NCBI RefSeq assembly: GCF_015910535.1
Contig: NZ_JACBJG010000012.1
Coordinates: forward strand, 80,703 to 144,702
DNA length: 64,000 bases
Reading direction: 5' to 3'
DNA from: Saccharomonospora sp. NB11
GTDB lineage: Bacteria; Actinomycetota; Actinomycetes; Mycobacteriales; Pseudonocardiaceae
Every line of letters starts with the position of its first letter. The first letter of the stretch is position 1. Of this stretch, positions 32,745 through 41,589 are shown one piece after another. The translations under genes and the position numbers were made by a program. The notes under the pieces were generated by a model that was given only the letters and a program-made list of their open reading frames with translations, made no database searches and was not told where the DNA came from.

Positions 32745-35321
32745 TCAGCCCGCGCCGAGGCAGAGGAACGGGCGACGGAACGGATCCACCGCCGTCGCCT
32801 CGGCCAGGGCCACGGCGGGCGAACGTCCCGCCGCGAGCCGGGTGTGGAGGTCCGTCATCGCCTCCGCGGAGGCGTGGTCGCCGACCCGCGCGACCGCGCC
32901 GACCACCGTGCGACACCCGCTGGCCAGCAACGCCCCCGCGAAGCCGAGCGCCTCCTCACCGGGCCGGATGTGGCTCAACGCCAGTTCGCAGGCGGCCAGC
33001 ACGACCTGGTCGGGCGGGTTCGGCAGGCGCGCGGCCTCGTGCGCGAACAGGGGCCCGTCCACCAGCTCCAGCCGGGAGAACAGCGCGTTCGCCGGTTCGT
33101 GGGCTCCGTGGGCCACGAGATGGGCCAGCCCGGAACCGTCGAGTGCCTCCAGCACCGCGTCGCTGGTCGCCTTCTCGCCGTCCACGAGGCGCGCCGTCGG
33201 ATACACCGAGGTCAGCTTGCCGACCTCGCCCACCGCGCCCGGCACTCCCGGGCCGCCCACCAGCACCACCGGTTCGGGCTTCGGTCGACTCGCGGCGCCG
33301 AGCCACGCCGTGGCCGACGGCGCCACCGACAGCGGCCGTCCCCGCAGGCTCGGCAGTGCGCCCCACGGCAGGGCGTGCAAGGACCCCGTCGGAATGATCA
33401 CCAGTTCGCGGTCGGCGACGAGCCGTCCGAGTGGGGCGAGCAGCATGTCGTCCAGCCGGGCCGCCCGGCGTCGCGCCGACGACAACACGGCTGCCGCGAG
33501 CGGCGCGGGCAGGTGGTCGGGAGCGAGTGCGTCGAGGTCGGCCCGCAACTGGTGGGTCAGCTCCACCGCATCGCCCAGGACACCCAGTCGCACGAGCGCG
33601 AATCGGCCGTCCCGCACCACCACCGCGGCGAGGGTGTCGGCATGGCCGACGAAACTGACCATGACCCGCTCGCCGAGCGCGTCGGCGACCTGGTCGGGAG
33701 ACGCGACGGGCCGAGGCCGCCCCCACTGACTCGTGTACCACCCGAGCCGGCTCGCCTCCCGCTGCAACCACGCGTAGCGATTCTCCAGCGCGGTCACCGG
33801 CTTGCCCGCGAGGCGGTTCTGCTGCACCGAACGCTGCACGTGCCGCATCTCCGCGAGGTGCTTGGCCAACACGGGGTCGTCGATCGCGGGCATCGGCTCG
33901 TAGCGGTACGCCTGAGCACGGGTTCGTTCCTGCCAGGCGAACAGCCGCCGGGCCCCGTTCTGTCCCGACGCGCTCTCCAACACCAGTCCGACCGCGAGCG
34001 TGCCCAGTTCCTGTCCGTGTACGGCGGTACCGCAGAGCAGGTCGAGCCCACCCATCCGATCACGCGCCCGACCCAACTCCGCCAGCCCGGCCCTGGCCTG
34101 CGCCAACGCGGACCGACGACTGCCCGTGGCCACCGCGAGTTCCGCCCGGCACAGCCGCAGCAGCATGCGGTGGTCCACCGGCGTCGTACGGCGTGGCTTC
34201 GGCACGCTGTCGAGCAACGCGGTGGCCTCGTCCAGTTCCCCCCGCCTCAGCAGCAGGCGCACGGCGAGCAGGCGGGCAGCCGCCGTCTCGTCGCGCAGCC
34301 CGAGTTCGGCCAGTCGCTGGGACACCTCCACCAGCGCCGAGGGCAGTCGGGCAGGCGGCAGTCTGCCCTCCTCCAGCACTTCGGTCGCGTCCGCTCGGAG
34401 CCGTGCGAGGGCGGCCACCTCCGCCCACGGAAGGTTGCCTCGCCTCAGGAACCGGCGACGCGCCGACACCGCGAGGCGTCGGGCGGCGTCGAACTGCCCC
34501 TCCAGCAACGCGGCGGCAGCCCTCGCGACCTCCGCCTCGGCGAGGTCCTGGATCACCTGGTTGCGGCGCAGCTCGGGCAGTGCCTCGTCCAGGTGGCGTG
34601 CCGCCTCCGTGGCCAGCCCCGCGACGAGCAGCGCACGCGCCTGGTCGAGGCGGACCCTGGCCACCCAGCCCGGTGCCGCGTCCTCCAGGATGCGCACCGC
34701 CTCGTCGTAGTGGCGCAACGCGCCCGGGATGTCCCCGGTGAGCTGCGCCAGGTCGCCCAGCCCGTGCCGAGCCTTGCCCTCGATCCTCCTCAACCGATGC
34801 TCGGAGGCCAGGCGGATGGCCCGGTGGAAGTCCTGCGCCGCCGCGTCGACGGCACCGGTCTCGGCGTGGATCTGCGCCCGGTTGGTCAGGGTGCGTGCCA
34901 GCAGCAGACCGTCGTCGTGCCGGAGGTCCTCCAACGCGGGAATGATCGCGTCGAACAACGCGACCGACTCCGACGCCCGTCCCACCCGGAACAGCAACAA
35001 CGCGCGCTGCCCGGTGATCACGGCGTCGAGCTCACGCCGCAACGGCCCCTCCGGGAGCTGTTCCAGCTCGGCCCTCGCCCGCTTCAAGCCACGGAAGCCG
35101 TCGGCCGTCGAACCGACCTCCGACGTGGCGAGAGCCAGGCTGATCCGCACCCGGATACGCGCGGCGACCCAGTCCGTCGTCTCCCGGCCCGACGCCTCGA
35201 TCAGTCGCAGGGCCTTGCGCAGCAGGCGAATGGCCTCGACGTTGTGTGCGCTCGCCGCCGCGTTGTTCGCCCGACGTTGCAGTGCGAGAACGGCGGAGAG
35301 CCGCGCGGTGTGAGAAGACAC
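32745..35321 (-). CDS. TPR-CHAT protease (caspase-like)
   Basis: This 858-residue protein has about 500 residues of TPR-like helical hairpins (for example AAQDFHRAIRLASEHR and ALRHYDEAVRILED) followed by a CHAT peptidase domain (about 570-858). The catalytic histidine sits in VAHGAH (His738) and the cysteine in LAACE (Cys778), so it looks active. CHAT domains are clan CD cysteine proteases related to caspases and separase, often in defence or regulated cell death. The TPR part would sense or bind a partner. It lies ten bases after the 154-residue gene and in one operon with the sigma factor. Confidence 0.9.
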   Translation of the reverse strand: MSSHTARLSAVLALQRRANNAAASAHNVEAIRLLRKALRLIEASGRETTDWVAARIRVRISLALATSEVGSTADGFRGLKRARAELEQLPEGPLRRELDAVITGQRALLLFRVGRASESVALFDAIIPALEDLRHDDGLLLARTLTNRAQIHAETGAVDAAAQDFHRAIRLASEHRLRRIEGKARHGLGDLAQLTGDIPGALRHYDEAVRILEDAAPGWVARVRLDQARALLVAGLATEAARHLDEALPELRRNQVIQDLAEAEVARAAAALLEGQFDAARRLAVSARRRFLRRGNLPWAEVAALARLRADATEVLEEGRLPPARLPSALVEVSQRLAELGLRDETAAARLLAVRLLLRRGELDEATALLDSVPKPRRTTPVDHRMLLRLCRAELAVATGSRRSALAQARAGLAELGRARDRMGGLDLLCGTAVHGQELGTLAVGLVLESASGQNGARRLFAWQERTRAQAYRYEPMPAIDDPVLAKHLAEMRHVQRSVQQNRLAGKPVTALENRYAWLQREASRLGWYTSQWGRPRPVASPDQVADALGERVMVSFVGHADTLAAVVVRDGRFALVRLGVLGDAVELTHQLRADLDALAPDHLPAPLAAAVLSSARRRAARLDDMLLAPLGRLVADRELVIIPTGSLHALPWGALPSLRGRPLSVAPSATAWLGAASRPKPEPVVLVGGPGVPGAVGEVGKLTSVYPTARLVDGEKATSDAVLEALDGSGLAHLVAHGAHEPANALFSRLELVDGPLFAHEAARLPNPPDQVVLAACELALSHIRPGEEALGFAGALLASGCRTVVGAVARVGDHASAEAMTDLHTRLAAGRSPAVALAEATAVDPFRRPFLCLGAG

Positions 35322-35331
35322 GCCCGCGCGA

Positions 35332-35796
35332 TCAGAGCACCACCGCGGGCGTCACCACCGTGCGCCGCCCACCTTCTCCGCCGACGTGCACGACGATCTG
35401 CGTGGTTCCGCTCGGCACGTCGTTGAGCACGAACCGGCCTCCGTCGTCGGCCACCGTGGAACACGTGTCGTGGCCCGCCACCCGAACCTCCACCGCATGT
35501 TCACCCTCGGGGACGAGCCACCCGTCGATGCGGTGCCTCGGCCCGGTCTTCGTCAAGTTCACCATGACCGTGAGGTCGCTGACGGTGAAGGTGATCGTGC
35601 CCTGGGCGACACTGCGAACCCCGGCCAGCGCGTCGGCTCTCTCCCACTGCGCCACCTCGACGTCGAGGTCCTCCAGGGCGAGCGCGAACTGCACCCGCTC
35701 GACGAGGCCGGAGGGCGGCGGGTCGAACGTGTCGATCAGCCGGTCGAGGTCCAACAGCAGGGTGTCGTCGTCCGGGTAGGAGCTGCTGTCATGCAT
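35332..35796 (-). CDS. Soluble 154-residue protein between sigma factor and TPR-CHAT genes
   Basis: The acidic N-terminal helix region (DDDTLLLDLDRLIDTFD, then LVERVQFALALEDLDVE) is followed by about 90 residues of beta-rich sequence like a carboxypeptidase-regulatory/Ig-like fold (GWLVPEGEHAVEVRVAG, DDGGRFVLNDVPSG). There is no membrane helix or zinc motif, so it is not a standard anti-sigma factor. Its ATG overlaps the sigma stop by eight bases and the CHAT gene follows after ten bases. By context it may bind the sigma factor or be cut by the CHAT protease. Both are inference. Confidence 0.82.
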   Translation of the reverse strand: MHDSSSYPDDDTLLLDLDRLIDTFDPPPSGLVERVQFALALEDLDVEVAQWERADALAGVRSVAQGTITFTVSDLTVMVNLTKTGPRHRIDGWLVPEGEHAVEVRVAGHDTCSTVADDGGRFVLNDVPSGTTQIVVHVGGEGGRRTVVTPAVVL

Positions 35797-36502
35797 CCGC
35801 TGTCCCCTCCGTAGCGTCCAGCGCCTCCCGGAGGCGCCGCAGGCACCGGCCCCGCGTCGGGCCCACACTCCCACGCGGCATTCGCAACACGTCGGCCACC
35901 AACCCGTACTCGGCCCTTCCCGCGAGCACCGTCAGTCGAAGCAGCTCCTGGCACCGGTCCGGCAGTCCGCGGAACGCCTCCCAGATCCGGCGATCACGAT
36001 CGGCCCGCACGGCCTCGGCCTCCGGTTCAGGCTGGCTGCTGGGCATGTTCTCGGCCAACTCGTCGGTCAACGGCACCGGACGACTCAACCGTTCGGCCAC
36101 GGCGCGGGACTCGCGACGGGTCGTGGTGATCAACCACTTGGCGAGCGCCTTCGGATCCTCGATTCGCTCCAGACTGCGGAACAACGCGAGCCACACGGTC
36201 TGGACGACGTCCTCGGCAGTGTGTCTGTCGAGGCCGTTGCCCCGAGCCACCTGCCACACCAGTGGAGTCAGTTCCTCGACCAACCGATTCATGGCACTGC
36301 GGTCGCCCGCCCTCGCGGCATGCATGCAGGCCGCGTAGAGGTCGTGACCGCGCAACCCGTCCCACGACGGATCGGCCTCGGCCGTCTTGGCGTCGGTCAA
36401 CGCATCCGCCTTCCCGAATCTCGATGTCGATATTCGCGAACGCAGTATCTCGGGCTCCTCGGAGCGACACACCAACTTGCAGGAAAGCACTCGCACACTC
36501 AC
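35789..36502 (-). CDS. ECF-type RNA polymerase sigma factor
   Basis: This 237-residue protein has sigma region 2 (about residues 70-135: LVWQVARGNGLDRHTAEDVVQTVWLALFRSL) and region 4 (about 165-225: LPDRCQELLRLTV and RMPRGSVGPTRGRCLRRLR). The first 50 residues before region 2 are not typical, so the true start may be further in than the GTG used. It has no anti-sigma neighbour of the usual membrane type. Instead it is translationally coupled to the 154-residue protein and TPR-CHAT protease. Confidence 0.9.
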   Translation of the reverse strand: MSVRVLSCKLVCRSEEPEILRSRISTSRFGKADALTDAKTAEADPSWDGLRGHDLYAACMHAARAGDRSAMNRLVEELTPLVWQVARGNGLDRHTAEDVVQTVWLALFRSLERIEDPKALAKWLITTTRRESRAVAERLSRPVPLTDELAENMPSSQPEPEAEAVRADRDRRIWEAFRGLPDRCQELLRLTVLAGRAEYGLVADVLRMPRGSVGPTRGRCLRRLREALDATEGTADA

Positions 36503-36530
36503 ACGTTCGGACTAATGGACACGGCGGTGC

Positions 36531-36576
36531 GAGCCGGACGGCGCGGCCCGGGATCCCACAACCGCGCCGCCGGCTC
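36531..36576. repeat. Hairpin 1 in the 433-base spacer
   Basis: GAGCCGG-a-CGGCGCGG pairs with CCGCGCCG-CCGGCTC: 15 bp with one bulged A and a 15-base loop. It lies 29 bases upstream of the sigma start on the minus strand and would form in the sigma leader RNA. Confidence 0.6.
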
Positions 36577-36668
36577 GCGATGAGGTTCCCGCGGGCGCCG
36601 ACTGTGTCGGACGCACGTGGGCGAACCTCACCTTCCCCGGAAGTCCCACCCCAGTCGGACTCCCGACC

Positions 36669-36713
36669 GGGTTGGTCGCCACCCCCACCGACGCACGCGT
36701 CGGCGACCAACCC
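36669..36713. repeat. Hairpin 2 in the 433-base spacer
   Basis: A perfect 12-bp inverted repeat (GGGTTGGTCGCC with GGCGACCAACCC) has a 21-base loop that itself holds the palindrome GACGCACGCGTC. Confidence 0.6.
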
Positions 36714-36830
36714 GACACCCCCTGCACAACGCCGTGGCCGACGACCATCGACTGGTCGACGACCGTGCGACCACGGCGTCGCGGTGCCACCGGTCCGGCC
36801 GACGGTCACCGCGTTCTCCCCCTGACTCGC

Positions 36831-36855
36831 CGCCGAACTCCCCCCGAGTTCGGCG
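36831..36855. terminator. Hairpin 3 in the 433-base spacer, terminator-like
   Basis: A perfect 10-bp stem (CGCCGAACTC with GAGTTCGGCG) and a five-C loop lie about 80 bases after the repeat-protein stop on the minus strand. This is the most compact of the spacer hairpins. Confidence 0.55.
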
Positions 36856-36879
36856 ACACCCCCGGTCGTGTGGTGCGGC

Positions 36880-36912
36880 GGTGGCCGGCGGCCCCCTCGA
36901 CTGCCGGCCACC
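36880..36912. terminator. Hairpin 4 in the 433-base spacer, directly after the repeat-protein gene
   Basis: A perfect 10-bp inverted repeat (GGTGGCCGGC with GCCGGCCACC) has a 13-base loop. It lies 23 bases past the repeat-protein stop on the minus strand. It fits a terminator without a T-run. Confidence 0.5.
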
Positions 36913-36935
36913 TGCTCGTCACGTGGGTCACCCGT

Positions 36936-37676
36936 TCAGACGAGCAGTTGATCGATGTGCCCACGCGAGTCCTCGTGATACGCCACCGGCAGCCGGTGGT
37001 TCATCGCCAGCAACGCCAACGTCGCCAGGTGGGCGTGCCCGGACTCGGACGCCGACGACAACTGCCGCCAGCCCACCCCGTGGATCGCGACCCACACTCC
37101 GTCGTTCTCCACCGCCGACCACAGCCGCGTGATCAGCGCACGCTGAACCCAACCGCCTCCCGCGTCGGGCCGCCGGTCCTCCCCCTCGGACTCGACGTGT
37201 GCCGGACCGGCGACGGGCCCGCTCAGCGGCTGAGGTTCGACCCGAGCGGGCGGCTGGTACGGATCCCAGCCCGCGGGTGCGGGCGGCTGGTACGGGTCCC
37301 AGCCATTGGGCGCGACCGGACGCGACGGCGGCACGTACGGATCCCACCCGCTCGGTGCGACGGGCAGCGCCCTGGTCGGCGGCACATACGGGTCCCAGCC
37401 GCCCGGCACGACCGGACGCGACGGCGGCGCATACGGATCCCACCCGCTCGGCGCCACCGGCGTCGCCCGCGTCGGCGGCACATACGGGTCCCAACCACTG
37501 GGCGCCACCGGTGTCGCCCGCGTCGGCGGCACGTACGGGTCCCAGCCCAGCGGCGGCGAGGGCGCCTTCGAAGCGTCCTTGTCGGTCTTCTCCTCGGGCA
37601 CCACCGGCTCGTTCGGGGATGCCGTCGAGTTCTGATCGGCCTTGCCGTTGCGCTCGCTGACCGTCTCCTGCGTCAT
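36936..37676 (-). CDS. GWDPY-repeat protein next to a papain-like protease
   Basis: This 246-residue protein has three parts. An acidic N-terminal tail (1-40) comes first. A proline-rich region (41-144) holds seven copies of GWDPYxPP, with starts at residues 44, 61, 78, 93, 110, 125 and 136. A C-terminal module (about 180-246) carries GVWVAIHGVGWRQL, an HLATLALLAM helix and a final DQLLV. The C-terminal module resembles the last 60 residues of the upstream papain-like protease. No signal peptide or membrane helix is seen. It starts 16 bases after the protease stop, with GGAAAG upstream. It may be the protease's substrate, inhibitor or scaffold; function is unknown. Confidence 0.82.
   Translation of the reverse strand: MTQETVSERNGKADQNSTASPNEPVVPEEKTDKDASKAPSPPLGWDPYVPPTRATPVAPSGWDPYVPPTRATPVAPSGWDPYAPPSRPVVPGGWDPYVPPTRALPVAPSGWDPYVPPSRPVAPNGWDPYQPPAPAGWDPYQPPARVEPQPLSGPVAGPAHVESEGEDRRPDAGGGWVQRALITRLWSAVENDGVWVAIHGVGWRQLSSASESGHAHLATLALLAMNHRLPVAYHEDSRGHIDQLLV
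37245..37556 (-). repeat. Seven tandem coding repeats (GWDPY units)
   Basis: Units of 33-51 bases encode GWDPY followed by V/A/Q-PP-T/S/A-R. Neighbouring units are nearly identical at DNA level (the ACGTACGGGTCCCA and CATACGGGTCCCA variants seen on the plus strand), which suggests recent unit duplication. Confidence 0.85.
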
Positions 37677-37692
37677 GATCCACTTCTTTCCG

Positions 37693-38835
37693 TCAGCCGA
37701 CCAGTCGTACGGCGCCGAGATCCTCCCCCGAGACGAACGGCGCGCAGCCGAGTCCTCGCGCCTTGGCGAGCGCGAGCACGGCGAGGTCGGCGGTCTGATC
37801 CCGCGACAGCCGCGTCCAACCCAGGTTCTCCAGGTAGGCCCAGCTGTTGTGGTCGTGGGCCGAGGTGAACAGCCCCAGTGCACGCTGCGGCGGGAGCCAC
37901 GCGTGCAGATCCACACCCGTGCAGCCGAGGGTGGTCGGCCGCGGGTCCGGATAGTCCTCGATGAAGGCCTCTCCGTACGCGATACGCAGGAACCCGTTCT
38001 CCCCCCAGTCGGTGCCCCACGAGTTCTTGGCGATCCAGCACCCGGCGTCGTCGTCCCAGCCCACGAGCGCGACGCAGTGCCCCCCGCTGGTCCTCTCGGT
38101 GGTGTGCCGGTAGACGCCGCCGGTGTAGTGGAACAGATCGTCGTGCACCACGAGGCACGCCGTGACGGGCCCGTAGTTGTAGAGGTGCTCCTTGATGGCC
38201 ACCGGATCGCGACTCAGGTCGACGACGTCCTTCGCCTTGGCCAACCGGTCCCCCCACCCGTCGGCCAACTCCCCCGAACCATCCTCTGTGTACGGACAGT
38301 GCTCCTCGAAGGTGACACCCAGGTCACGGCAGTCGGTGAGCAGTTCGTCGGGCCACGTGCCGTCGGGAAGGATCGCCTCCCGGGCCGCCGCGTGGCCGAA
38401 GAACAGGTGCGCCTCGGACAGGTCCAGAGCCAGCCGAGGCGCACGCCGGGTGTAGGCGGCCGTGGTCTCCAACGTGGCCAACACCCCGAACGCACTGCAC
38501 GTGCCGCCGTCCCCCTGATCCTTCACCGGCGTCACGTAGTTGACCCCGTCGACGTCGCGCAGGTCGAACGACCTGGGCAGGTGCGGCGTCGGCGCGTGCT
38601 CGGTCTCCTCGTGCGTGTGCGGAGGCGCGAGCGCCGCCTCGGCCATGCGAGCGGGCAGGTCGGCCCGCGCCTCGATCTCCCTCGAGGACGGCGCCGGAAC
38701 CCCCAGCCGACGCCTGCGCCCCTCGGGCGAGAGCCTGCCCACCGGAGTCTCGCCGCATCGCCACGGATCACCCAACGCGGCCAGGGAATCGCGGATCGCC
38801 GCGATCTCCGAGGCGCACGAATGGTCCGGGCTCAC
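37693..38835 (-). CDS. Cytosolic papain-like cysteine protease (C1A)
   Basis: This 380-residue protein has the complete papain set. The oxyanion is Gln107, the catalytic cysteine is Cys113 in GGTCSAFG, His253 lies in SGGHCVALVGW, and Asn271 in AKNSWGTDWGENGF. A 90-residue N-terminal region could be a propeptide. There is no signal peptide, unusual for this family, so it probably acts inside the cell. Residues about 320-380 form a separate C-terminal module (SWAYLENLGWTRL) shared with the downstream repeat protein. It starts at GTG with GGAGG five bases before. Confidence 0.9.
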   Translation of the reverse strand: MSPDHSCASEIAAIRDSLAALGDPWRCGETPVGRLSPEGRRRRLGVPAPSSREIEARADLPARMAEAALAPPHTHEETEHAPTPHLPRSFDLRDVDGVNYVTPVKDQGDGGTCSAFGVLATLETTAAYTRRAPRLALDLSEAHLFFGHAAAREAILPDGTWPDELLTDCRDLGVTFEEHCPYTEDGSGELADGWGDRLAKAKDVVDLSRDPVAIKEHLYNYGPVTACLVVHDDLFHYTGGVYRHTTERTSGGHCVALVGWDDDAGCWIAKNSWGTDWGENGFLRIAYGEAFIEDYPDPRPTTLGCTGVDLHAWLPPQRALGLFTSAHDHNSWAYLENLGWTRLSRDQTADLAVLALAKARGLGCAPFVSGEDLGAVRLVG

Positions 38836-39025
38836 GTAATCCTCCAGGCACAGCCGATTCGATCACTCACACTCACCACACAGGAGTGCGGAGGGACCGC
38901 CCAGATACATCCGAGATCGAGAAATTTCCGGCCGATCGCATTTGCGCACGTCGGAGCCGTCGAGGACCGGCACAGTCGCCTCGCGTCCCTCCCCCTCGGC
39001 CGGCGATCTGCGTAGTTTCGCTCCT

Positions 39026-39934
39026 ATGGGCGACTGCATCTCGATCTCGGGTCTCCGCAAGCGGTTCGGCCCGACGACCGCACTCGACGGCCTCGACCTC
39101 TCCGTCTCCCGCGGGGAGGTGCACGGATTCCTCGGCCCGAACGGATCGGGAAAGTCGACCACCATCCGGATCCTGCTCGGCCTCCTCAGGGCCGACGGCG
39201 GCACTGTCACGATCCTCGGCGGCGACCCCTGGCGCGATGCCACCCGCCTGCACCGGCGACTCGCCTACGTCCCGGGTGACGTGAACCTGTGGCCGTCGCT
39301 GAGCGGCGGAGAGGTGATCGACCTGCTCGGGCGGCTGCGGGGCGGGCTCGATCCCGACCGGAAGGCCGAGCTGATCGATCGGTTCGACCTCGACCCGAGG
39401 AAGAAGGGCCGCGCCTACTCGAAGGGCAACCGCCAGAAGGTGGCTCTCGTGGCCGCGCTGGCCTCGGACGTCGAGCTGCTCGTCCTGGACGAACCGACCT
39501 CCGGGCTCGACCCGCTGATGGAGGCGACGTTCCGCGACGTCGTCCGGGAGGAACGCGAGCGCGGGCGCACGGTGTTGCTGTCGAGCCACATCCTGTCGGA
39601 GGTGGAGCACCTCTGCGACCGGGTGAGCATCATCCGCGCGGGACGGACGGTCGAGTCGGGCTCGCTGGCCGAACTCCGCCACCTGACCCGCACGACGATC
39701 ACGGCCGAATTGTCCGGGTCTCCCGACGGACTGACGGACCTCGACTCACTCCACGACTTGGAGGTGGACGGCCGTCGCGTGCGGTTCGCCGTGGAGTCCG
39801 ACGCGCTCGACGACGTGCTGCGCACCCTCACCGCGATCGGGGTCCGCAGCCTCACGAGCCAACCGCCCACGCTGGAGGAACTCTTCCTTCGGCACTACAC
39901 CGACTCCACGGACGGACGGGTGAGCGCGTCGTGA
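39026..39934 (+). CDS. ABC exporter ATP-binding subunit (DrrA-like)
   Basis: This 302-residue ATPase has Walker [10 protein letters not shown], a signature motif written YSKGNRQK (a variant of LSGGQ seen in drug-exporter ATPases), Walker [14 protein letters not shown] and the switch His in [10 protein letters not shown]-terminal domain of about 80 residues ends in LEELFLRHY, as in DrrA-type exporters. The start codon lies eight bases after a TAGTTT -10 box, so it is probably leaderless. It is coupled to the permease gene by a four-base overlap. Confidence 0.93.
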   Translation: MGDCISISGLRKRFGPTTALDGLDLSVSRGEVHGFLGPNGSGKSTTIRILLGLLRADGGTVTILGGDPWRDATRLHRRLAYVPGDVNLWPSLSGGEVIDLLGRLRGGLDPDRKAELIDRFDLDPRKKGRAYSKGNRQKVALVAALASDVELLVLDEPTSGLDPLMEATFRDVVREERERGRTVLLSSHILSEVEHLCDRVSIIRAGRTVESGSLAELRHLTRTTITAELSGSPDGLTDLDSLHDLEVDGRRVRFAVESDALDDVLRTLTAIGVRSLTSQPPTLEELFLRHYTDSTDGRVSAS

Positions 39935-41565
39935 ACACCGTCGTGCGCGCCGCGCGCCCGATCTCGTCGGGCGGCGGCCCGTTCACCGGCACCGGCCACC
40001 TGGTCCGCCTCGCACTCCGCCGCGATCGGTTCGTGCTGCCGCTGTGGGCGATCGTGGTCGCGGCGCTGCCCGTGTCGAGCGCGAGCGCCTACGAACAGCT
40101 CTATCCGGACCCGGCCCAACGAGCGATGTTGACGGACGCGCTCGGCGACAACCCGTCGATCACGTTGCTGTACGGACCCGCGTACGACCTGTCGACGGCG
40201 GGCGGGTTCACGGCGTGGCGTCTCGGCACCATGCTCGCGGTGCTGCTCGCCCTGGTGTGCGGATTCACGCTCGTCCGCCACACCCGGCAGGAGGAAGACA
40301 CGGGAAGGCAGGAACTGCTGTCGTCCACTGTGGTCGGACGAAGGGCGTCGCTCACCGCGGCGCTCGTCGTGTCCGTCGGATTCGCTCTGCTCACCGGTCT
40401 CGCCGCGGCGGCGGGCTTGATCGGCGCGGGCAACGACGTCTCCGGGTCGCTGGTGTTCGGACTCGAGCTGAGCGCGGCGGGGCTGGTGTTCACCGGAGTC
40501 TCCGCGGTGACCGCGCAGCTCGCCGAGTACTCCCGCACCGCCAACGGCATGGCGGGAGCCGTGCTCGGCGTCGCCTTCGCGGTCCGTGCCGCGGGCGACT
40601 CGGCGGACCTGCCCTGGTTGTCCTGGCTGTCCCCGCTCGGCTGGTCGACACACGCCCAGGCGTTCGCCGACGATCGGTTCCGGGTCCTCACCCTCCCGCT
40701 GGTCGTCACCATGCTTCTCGTCGCCGCGGCGTACGCGCTGCAGAGTCGACGCGACGTCGGCCTCGGTCTGCTGCCTGCCCGACTCGGGCCCGCGTCCGCG
40801 CACGCCCGGCTGCGCTCCGCCTTCGCCCTGGCCGCACGCCTGCATCGGGGCACGCTCACGGGCTGGTTGGTCGGGTTCGCCCTGTTCGGTGTGCTGTTCG
40901 GTGCGTTGGCGTCGGACATCGCCGAGATCGTCGGCGACAACGCGGAGATGCGCGAGGCCCTGGCCCGGATGGGCGGGAGCGAGGGCGTGATCGACGCCTA
41001 CCTCGCGTCGACGGCCAACATCCTCGGCATGGTGGCCGCCCTGTTCGTCGTGCAGACAGCGACCCGGGTGCGGTCGGAGGAGACCGCTCTGCGTGCCGAA
41101 CCGCTGTTGACCGGCGGTGTCTCGCGCCTGCGGTGGTTGTCGGGACACCTCGTGTTCGTGTTCGGTGGTGGGCTCGCACTGCTCGTGGTGGCGGGTCTCG
41201 GGGTGGGCCTCGCTCATGGCGTGCGGACCGGGGACGTCGGGGGACGGACACCCGAGATGGTCGTGGCCTGTCTCGTGCAACTGCCCGCCGTCGCGGTCGT
41301 CGGGGGCGCCGCCGTGCTCCTGTTCGGAGCCCTACCCGCCTACACCACCGGGGCTTGGGCCGTGGCGGCGGTGTCGCTGCTCCTGACGATGTTCGGCCCG
41401 GTGCTCGACCTCCCCCAGGCGGTGCTGAACCTCTCGCCCTTCCAGCACGTGCCGAAGGTGCCGAGTGTGGACGTCACACTAGCCCCGATGCTCTGGTTGG
41501 CCCTCGTGGCGGTCGGGCTGACGGCGGCGGGAGTCGTGCGGTTCACCCGACGCGACATCGGCTGA
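39931..41565 (+). CDS. ABC exporter permease (polyketide-antibiotic exporter type)
   Basis: This 544-residue membrane protein has about 12 predicted helices in two halves (one six-helix set to about residue 255, a second from about 300), with a short cytosolic middle. The family exports polyketides, lipids or antibiotics with a DrrA-like ATPase. The GTG overlaps the ATPase stop. No regulator sits beside the pair, so the substrate is unknown. The next gene is convergent, 24 bases away. Confidence 0.9.
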   Translation: MNTVVRAARPISSGGGPFTGTGHLVRLALRRDRFVLPLWAIVVAALPVSSASAYEQLYPDPAQRAMLTDALGDNPSITLLYGPAYDLSTAGGFTAWRLGTMLAVLLALVCGFTLVRHTRQEEDTGRQELLSSTVVGRRASLTAALVVSVGFALLTGLAAAAGLIGAGNDVSGSLVFGLELSAAGLVFTGVSAVTAQLAEYSRTANGMAGAVLGVAFAVRAAGDSADLPWLSWLSPLGWSTHAQAFADDRFRVLTLPLVVTMLLVAAAYALQSRRDVGLGLLPARLGPASAHARLRSAFALAARLHRGTLTGWLVGFALFGVLFGALASDIAEIVGDNAEMREALARMGGSEGVIDAYLASTANILGMVAALFVVQTATRVRSEETALRAEPLLTGGVSRLRWLSGHLVFVFGGGLALLVVAGLGVGLAHGVRTGDVGGRTPEMVVACLVQLPAVAVVGGAAVLLFGALPAYTTGAWAVAAVSLLLTMFGPVLDLPQAVLNLSPFQHVPKVPSVDVTLAPMLWLALVAVGLTAAGVVRFTRRDIG

Positions 41566-41589
41566 CCGCAGCAGCACCGCCGACCACGC

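Noticed and set aside
30504..35426. A 1640-codon open frame on the plus strand
   Set aside because: It is antisense to the FUSC, CHAT and antitoxin-like genes; long stop-free antisense frames are expected at this GC content and the product has no domain.
36512..36790. A 92-codon frame in the hairpin-rich spacer
   Set aside because: No ribosome-binding site, no domain, and it runs through two hairpins; composition looks non-coding.
37245..37556. GWDPY repeat DNA as a CRISPR or mobile-element repeat
   Set aside because: Unit lengths are multiples of three, in frame, with no spacers; this is a protein repeat.
32745..38835. A CRISPR array beside the TPR-CHAT gene
   Set aside because: No regular direct repeats with unique spacers are present; the only repeats are the coding GWDPY units.
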